Shown piece by piece: positions 15,009 through 19,427 of a DNA stretch of 19,427 nucleotides. Position 1 is the stretch's first letter; each line of letters opens with the position of its first letter. This DNA comes from Bacteroidales bacterium (GTDB taxonomy: Bacteria > Bacteroidota > Bacteroidia > Bacteroidales > UBA7960). The stretch lies in the NCBI GenBank assembly GCA_003554665.1, contig PWGY01000079.1:1-19427 (forward strand). The letters are read 5' to 3'. A program made the translations under genes and the position numbers. A model generated the notes under the pieces. That model did no database searches and was not told the origin of the DNA. It saw nothing but the letters and a program-made list of their open reading frames with translations.

Positions 15009-16663
15009 TAAAGTTCCCCTTCCCCGGTCTGGTAGATCATATCCTCATCACCAATGTAGGGTCTGTCCGATACACCACCCATCTCCCTGTCCATATCAAG
15101 AGGATAGAGATACTGACCACCATTTACATAATTGATCTTTGTGATGTCTGCTGGTCCCCAGCCGGGCACTTCTATCTTGACGATGGTGCCGGGATATTGT
15201 TCTCCGGCAATACCTGTTTCGTAATAGCCCCGGAAGAAATGCACCCTGGTTTTATGCACCACGATGTCCATCTCATCAAAATCGACTCCCACCCGGGCAT
15301 GCCACTCAGGATTGGTCACCTGCATCAGCGCAGGGGTCACCACAATAAAATTATTGTCTCCAAAGCCAAGTACCAGGTAACGGTCGTCGAGCAATTCCAC
15401 GGTGGCATTGTCGAGCTGCACCGGGTCACCGGAATACATATCGGTGGTTCCGGCCACTTCAATGGGCCCGGTCTGGTCACCTGCCGACCACCCCCTGTCG
15501 TGCGCCTCCTTAAAAAGATCCTCGTCGGCCAGTGTGCCGATGGCAAAATTGGAAGCCCCCTGCCGGATCAGTTCATTGGTGATCCAGGTTGCTCCCCCGG
15601 TCCGGTCACAGCCATCGGCGATCACCACCGGGGTTTCCTGACTGGCCACTGCATCAAGTGCACGGGCAACACCATCCTCTACACCATAAATATCCTTGAA
15701 CACAAAATCTTCACGGTGATCCCAGAAAAACTTGTTCATATCATCGGCAATACGGTCTGCCAGTTCCTGATCATCATTGGTCACCACATATATGGATGCC
15801 CCGTTATTGGGAACGTCAGCGTATGCAAATCCGAAATTTACCGACACATATACATCTTTCTCGCGATTTTCCCATCGGCGCGCACGTTCCATGATCTCCC
15901 TGGCAGGATAGCGTACCGTGGCCTGGAAAAAGCTGGGGGTGATCACACCGGGTTTCCGGGTGGCCACCACCGGACTGTATGTGCCCTGTAAGGCCCGGAT
16001 CATTACGTCAGCAGCCCTCTCTCCCATCAGGGCAGCATCATAATGGGGAAAACGCTTGGTGGCAAATACCGCATCGGCGGCATCATCTGCAACAAGCTCC
16101 GCATCCACACAGGCATGCAAGTCAAGGGAAGCCGTAATAAATGCATCCGGACCGAGAATATCCCGCACCATGCGGGCCAGTTCAGCTTCGGGTCTGGCAA
16201 TTCCGTGCACAGCCATTGATCCGTGTACTGCCAGGTGAATCCCGTCAAAGGGTCCTTTATTGACCAGGTCCTCAATCATTTTTTCCGTATAATATTCCCA
16301 CACTTCCATGGAGTTCCAGCTGCGTCCGGTTCCGCCAACAGGCATCCCTGCCGGAGAAGTGATCCCGACCAGCTCCACACCCCCGTAGGCAGCCATGCGT
16401 TCTTCGAACCCGTCAATATAAGCCCTTCCGCTTCCACCCCCCAGAATCTCACTGGTGGCCGGGCCTGTGGCCAGCCAGTCTTCAAGTCCTGCGGGGCTGG
16501 GGCAATACGTACAGGTTTCATGGACAAAAGAAAGCACTGCTATGCGGTAGGTATCCTGACGAAGCGGCACAGTGCGCTCCGCCCTGGGCTGGGCAAAAAG
16601 ATTGTTTGTCAGGCCCGTGATCATCAGGGCCATCATCAATGAAAAGGCATAATAGGTCTTCAT
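15008..16663 (-). CDS. Secreted M81-family metallopeptidase (MlrC/microcystinase C type)
   Basis: This 551-residue protein has a signal peptide (cleavage LFA|Q near residue 25) followed by the M81/MlrC N-terminal metal domain and the MlrC C-terminal domain. Candidate zinc ligands follow the spacing of MlrC: E49 in FVHETCTY, H147 in HLAVHGSM, D181 and H183 in SLDLHACV, and H207 in KRFPHYD. Further landmarks are FFQATVRYPAREIM and VIADGCDRTGGAT. MlrC cleaves linearised cyanobacterial peptides, but the family is broad and most members have unknown substrates. A signal peptide suggests periplasmic action. The gene ends at the hairpin array, whose last base is part of its TAG stop, so a small C-terminal change by element insertion is possible. 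A -7 box lies 43 bp upstream. Confidence 0.88.
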   Translation of the reverse strand: MKTYYAFSLMMALMITGLTNNLFAQPRAERTVPLRQDTYRIAVLSFVHETCTYCPSPAGLEDWLATGPATSEILGGGSGRAYIDGFEERMAAYGGVELVGITSPAGMPVGGTGRSWNSMEVWEYYTEKMIEDLVNKGPFDGIHLAVHGSMAVHGIARPEAELARMVRDILGPDAFITASLDLHACVDAELVADDAADAVFATKRFPHYDAALMGERAADVMIRALQGTYSPVVATRKPGVITPSFFQATVRYPAREIMERARRWENREKDVYVSVNFGFAYADVPNNGASIYVVTNDDQELADRIADDMNKFFWDHREDFVFKDIYGVEDGVARALDAVASQETPVVIADGCDRTGGATWITNELIRQGASNFAIGTLADEDLFKEAHDRGWSAGDQTGPIEVAGTTDMYSGDPVQLDNATVELLDDRYLVLGFGDNNFIVVTPALMQVTNPEWHARVGVDFDEMDIVVHKTRVHFFRGYYETGIAGEQYPGTIVKIEVPGWGPADITKINYVNGGQYLYPLDMDREMGGVSDRPYIGDEDMIYQTGEGEL

Positions 16664-16705
16664 GTTGATTTATTTTGGATGGTTTTATTCGATTGACAAA
16701 CAAGG

Positions 16706-16713
16706 CAAATATA
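16706..16713 (-). promoter_or_regulatory. Bacteroidota-type -7 box for the M81 gene
   Basis: On the minus strand TATATTTG is a perfect TAnnTTTG match, 43 bp upstream of the M81 ATG. No good TTG is seen at the -33 distance. Confidence 0.55.
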
Positions 16714-16728
16714 TATAATTATCATTTG

Positions 16729-16762
16729 TTGCTCATGATTTCAGAAAAAACTTGCATATTTG
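16729..16762 (+). promoter_or_regulatory. Probable promoter of the divergent S12-TPR gene
   Basis: TTG (16729-16731), a 23-bp spacer and CATATTTG (16755-16762, seven of eight against TAnnTTTG) lie about 85 bp upstream of the S12-TPR ATG. It is nearly back to back with the M81 -7 box, so one regulator could control both directions. Confidence 0.4.
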
Positions 16763-16845
16763 ACTTTCGTTTATCAATCCCTGATCGGCCGGAAGTAACC
16801 GACCGATAGAAAGATAATTACCGCTTAACCAAAAACCATCACAAC

Positions 16846-18480
16846 ATGAAGATTTTATCAGTGTTTCTTTTAATTTTTCTTTTCAGTCTGCCCATCATTG
16901 CCGGCGTCTCAAACAACAGTTCGGCCACCGCTTCTGCCTCCTGTGCGATTTCGGAAGCAACACCGGGGGAAGCAGCAACAACGGGTGAAGCAACAACGGG
17001 TGAAGCAACACCGGGGGAAGCAGCAACAGGGGAAGCAGCAACAGGAGAGTCAGCGGGGGAGTCAGCAGCAACGGGGGTTTCAGCACCTCTTTCCCATTAC
17101 ACCCCGGGGAATCTTACAGATCGCCTGGACAGCATCATGGAGCTCTTTCACACCCATAACAACTTCAACGGAACCGTATTGGTTGCGCAAAACGGAGAAG
17201 TTGTCTTTGGGGAGGGCTACGGGTACGCCAACATGGAACACGGTATCCCCAACAGCCCGGAAATGAATTACCGAATCGCGTCCATTTCCAAACAATTTAC
17301 CGCCCTGCTGATTATGCAGAAAGTCGCCGAAGGAAAAATGTCGCTGGATTCAACCATCAACACATATATTCCGGACTATCCCAGTCCACAAGGGGAGGTC
17401 ATTACCATTCATCATCTGCTCACACATACCTCAGGCATGCCGCACTATGCTGGCATCCCTGACTTTTTCCCCCGTTTCGGCAGGCAACTGTTTGAACACA
17501 GGGAATTCGTGGAGCTTTTCTGGGATCTGGAACTCATGAGTGAACCGGGCGAGGAGTACAGCTACAGCAGTTTTGGGTATTATCTGCTGGGATATATTCT
17601 GGAAGAGGTTTCCGGAAAAACATTTGATGCATTGCTGGATGCCCGTATCCTTCAACCCCTTGGGATGCATGATACAGGTATTGAAGACCACCGCCAGATT
17701 GTAACCAACAGGGCCCACGGATACGACATGGTACTGGATGGATTCCTGCGGGCGGAATTCCGCGACCTTTCCACAGCCCTTGCCACCGGCGACATGTATG
17801 CCTCCCCTCTTGACATGGTCAAATGGGATCAGGCCCTGCGCGATTATACCCTTCTGGACAAGGAATACCAGGATCTGAAGTTTGAACCTGAACTGGATGG
17901 TTACGGGTATGGCTGGCGGATCGGGCACATGAAGCTCAGCGAAAATGACAGCCTCTATTACAATGAGCACACCGGGGGAACCAACGGATTTACCAGTATC
18001 GGCACCCGGCTGCCCGAAGACGGATATTACATCCTTGTTTTCTGCAACACCCGCCCGGGCGAGATCCGGCCCATCCGCGAGCAAATTGTCAACGCATTGT
18101 ATGACAAACCCATTGAGTTTGAACGTTCGGTTCCGATTGCAGCGGCACGCATCCTGGAAGAGGAAGGGCTGCAGCAGTCGATGGACTTCCTGAAAGAACT
18201 GGCCGATGCCGGCAATGATAACGGCGATGAACTGACACTGAACCACATTGCGCAGATCGGCAGAGATCTGATGCTGCTTGACAGATACAGGGAAGCCACC
18301 GACTTTTTGGCACTGGCAACCCGCTTGTTTCCTGATTCCCCCCGGGCCCAGATGCTACTTGGTGATGCCTGGTATGCAGCAGGGGAAGAGGAAAATGCCG
18401 TCACGGCCTATGCCAGGGCTTTGCTGCTGGATCCTTCGCATAATGCCACACTTCAGAGGCTGCAGCGAGTTACGGATTAA
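16846..18480 (+). CDS. Exported serine hydrolase (beta-lactamase/S12 family) with C-terminal TPR region
   Basis: This 544-residue protein starts with a signal peptide (MKILSVFLLIFLFSLPIIAG), a repetitive linker (about 36-78) rich in Gly-Glu-Ala-Thr, then an S12/class C-type catalytic domain (about 90-425). The nucleophile motif is S146-I-S-K149 (ASISKQFT). The second motif is Y240-S-S242, where YxN is usual, so the third residue is Ser. The third is H375-T-G-G (EHTGGTNGF), the HTG form found in many S12 peptidases and esterases. The C-terminal 110 residues contain at least two TPR-like helix pairs (for example AQIGRDLMLLDRYREATDFL and LLGDAWYAAGEEENAVTAYA), likely for protein contacts. It is divergent from the M81 gene across 182 bp. 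Its stop codon shares bases with the OsmC gene's stop on the other strand. Confidence 0.9.
   Translation: MKILSVFLLIFLFSLPIIAGVSNNSSATASASCAISEATPGEAATTGEATTGEATPGEAATGEAATGESAGESAATGVSAPLSHYTPGNLTDRLDSIMELFHTHNNFNGTVLVAQNGEVVFGEGYGYANMEHGIPNSPEMNYRIASISKQFTALLIMQKVAEGKMSLDSTINTYIPDYPSPQGEVITIHHLLTHTSGMPHYAGIPDFFPRFGRQLFEHREFVELFWDLELMSEPGEEYSYSSFGYYLLGYILEEVSGKTFDALLDARILQPLGMHDTGIEDHRQIVTNRAHGYDMVLDGFLRAEFRDLSTALATGDMYASPLDMVKWDQALRDYTLLDKEYQDLKFEPELDGYGYGWRIGHMKLSENDSLYYNEHTGGTNGFTSIGTRLPEDGYYILVFCNTRPGEIRPIREQIVNALYDKPIEFERSVPIAAARILEEEGLQQSMDFLKELADAGNDNGDELTLNHIAQIGRDLMLLDRYREATDFLALATRLFPDSPRAQMLLGDAWYAAGEEENAVTAYARALLLDPSHNATLQRLQRVTD
16954..17076 (+). repeat. In-frame coding repeat making the Gly-Glu-Ala-Thr linker
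   Basis: Eight consecutive units start with GAAGCA or GAGTCA. Their lengths are 15, 18, 15, 15, 15, 15, 12 and 18 bp, for example GAAGCAACACCGGGG and GAAGCAGCAACAGGG. All are multiples of three, so unit gain or loss keeps the frame and changes linker length in the exported S12-TPR protein. Confidence 0.9.
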
Positions 18481-18950
18481 CCACAGCAGCAACCGCCTTC
18501 TCCGGCAGCTTCTTTACCCACAACCTCTACTTTTACAGGAGTGACATTCTGCACGTTATCACTCACAGGGCAGCGGGATTCCACAGCATGCATCCATTTT
18601 TCCAGGGTATCTTTGTCTGCATCGCAATCGGGCTTCAGGCAAACTTTAATCTGCTTGTAACCTGCACGGTCCTGGTCGCTCTTACCGAACAGTTTTGCAG
18701 GATTGAGCTCACCTTCAATGTCGATCTCAAGACCCCGCAACTCAAACTTCATCTCCTGAGCAATCAGGTGCCCCATCACATTCAGGCATCCCGCGAAAGC
18801 GGCCAGCATATACTCTACAGGGTTGGCTGCCTGATCCGTTCCACCCAATTCTTTGGGTTCATCCACGATCATTTCAAAGTTCCTGGCTTTTACATTGGTC
18901 CTTGCAGGACTTTCACTGTGTGCACTGATCTTAAATTTTAAGTCTGACAT
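18477..18950 (-). CDS. OsmC/Ohr-family protein with Cys-rich tail
   Basis: This 157-residue cytoplasmic protein matches the OsmC family, thiol peroxidases that reduce organic hydroperoxides, though many members are uncharacterised. The two reactive cysteines are C55 in AFAGCLNVMG and C127 in ESRCPVSDNV, in the usual positions. GGTDQAANPVEYMLAAFAGC (36-55) is the family helix segment. The ATG at 18950 (MSDLKFKISAHS) is the natural start; a longer frame from 19004 only adds an unrelated leader. The last residues, GEGGCCCG, place three consecutive cysteines at the tail, which is not part of the usual fold and could bind metal or form disulfides. It converges on the S12-TPR gene and their stop codons overlap (TTAA). 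No terminator lies between them. Confidence 0.9.
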   Translation of the reverse strand: MSDLKFKISAHSESPARTNVKARNFEMIVDEPKELGGTDQAANPVEYMLAAFAGCLNVMGHLIAQEMKFELRGLEIDIEGELNPAKLFGKSDQDRAGYKQIKVCLKPDCDADKDTLEKWMHAVESRCPVSDNVQNVTPVKVEVVGKEAAGEGGCCCG

Positions 18951-19097
18951 ATTTAGATTTTTTAGGTTGTTAATACAGTAACAATCATGCAAAAAGCCTG
19001 CCACATTGGTTGTGCTGGCAATATGTCAGGCCGGGCGGCATGATTGCCGACAGGAGCCGGGAACCAAATTTGCAACATTTTAGCAAGGGAGGCATGA

Positions 19098-19427
19098 TTA
19101 CTGCCCGGGGTAAAGAACCATGCCTGAAACCGCAGGTATTTCCACCCGCATGTTTCCATCTTCAACCACATAGATATCACCGGTGAAATGATCGGTAACC
19201 TGCCCTGGCGAATGCCCCGCCACATGCGGGGTAAAAGATAGCTCATGAGGCTCTTCTCCGCGGTTGATCAATACCACCACCAGGTCATCCTCCGTATGGC
19301 GGACAAAAGCCAGAACACCGGCATCATCGTCGGTGGCAGCAACTGTCACCTCGCCGGTACGCAGGGCCTCATGGTCGGCGCGCAGGCGGCCAAGCTCACT
19401 GTACCAGGCATGCAGGTCATGGTCAAA
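19098..19427 (-). CDS. GH13 alpha-amylase-type enzyme, C-terminal fragment
   Basis: The frame is open to the window edge and shows the last 109 residues of a glycoside hydrolase family 13 enzyme. LHAWYSELGRLRADHEALRT corresponds to the final barrel helix, where GH13 enzymes usually have a YxxLIxLRxxxPALRxG pattern. GEVTVAATDDDAGVLAFVRH and DDLVVVLINRGEEPHEL are the first strands of the all-beta C domain, and VSGMVLYPGQ is the end. It would act on alpha-glucans such as starch or maltodextrin. The catalytic barrel is outside the window, so the specificity and any signal peptide cannot be judged. The GTG at 19349 is an internal codon, not a start. The 147-bp gap to the OsmC start holds no recognised feature. 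Confidence 0.85.
   Translation of the reverse strand, partial: FDHDLHAWYSELGRLRADHEALRTGEVTVAATDDDAGVLAFVRHTEDDLVVVLINRGEEPHELSFTPHVAGHSPGQVTDHFTGDIYVVEDGNMRVEIPAVSGMVLYPGQ

Overview
The window looks like a chromosomal segment from a member of the Bacteroidota. The evidence is a DUF3127 protein (a family I know from Bacteroidota), three perfect matches to the Bacteroidota -7 promoter box TAnnTTTG, the lack of Shine-Dalgarno sequences at most starts, and a large share of Sec-exported hydrolases and lipoproteins. I cannot resolve the order. No phage, plasmid, integrase, insertion-sequence or CRISPR genes are visible. Both end genes are cut by the window.

Left part (1-3305): the C-terminal end of a class V aminotransferase converges on, and overlaps by 14 bp, a group II PLP-dependent decarboxylase. 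Upstream of that on the minus strand lie a DUF3127 OB-fold-like protein with an SSB-like acidic tail, a GC-rich 17-bp tandem repeat, and an unrecognised 203-residue protein.

Middle part (3533-11059, plus strand): two secreted amidohydrolase-family proteins form a probable operon. Of their three amidohydrolase-like domains only one keeps the metal ligands. A strong terminator, a small coiled-coil lipoprotein, a second terminator and the translational GTPase TypA/BipA follow, then a secreted nitroreductase-family protein. A minus-strand tRNA-Arg(TCT) with its own terminator and promoter closes this block.

Right part (11380-18480): four minus-strand genes follow one another in transcription order: an M81/MlrC-type metallopeptidase, a DmpA-type S58 peptidase, an S12 (beta-lactamase-fold) lipoprotein and an Asp/Glu racemase. 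A second S12 enzyme with a TPR tail is transcribed divergently. Together they suggest extracytoplasmic handling of unusual peptides, perhaps containing D- or beta-residues; this is an inference. The S58 gene is flanked on both sides by related arrays of short hairpins, which are the most distinctive non-coding structures here. An OsmC-family protein and the C-terminus of a GH13 alpha-amylase-type enzyme end the window.

The best candidates for undescribed biology are the paired hairpin arrays around the S58 gene, the 17-bp minisatellite, the partly pseudoenzymatic amidohydrolase pair, and the unrecognised 203-residue protein.
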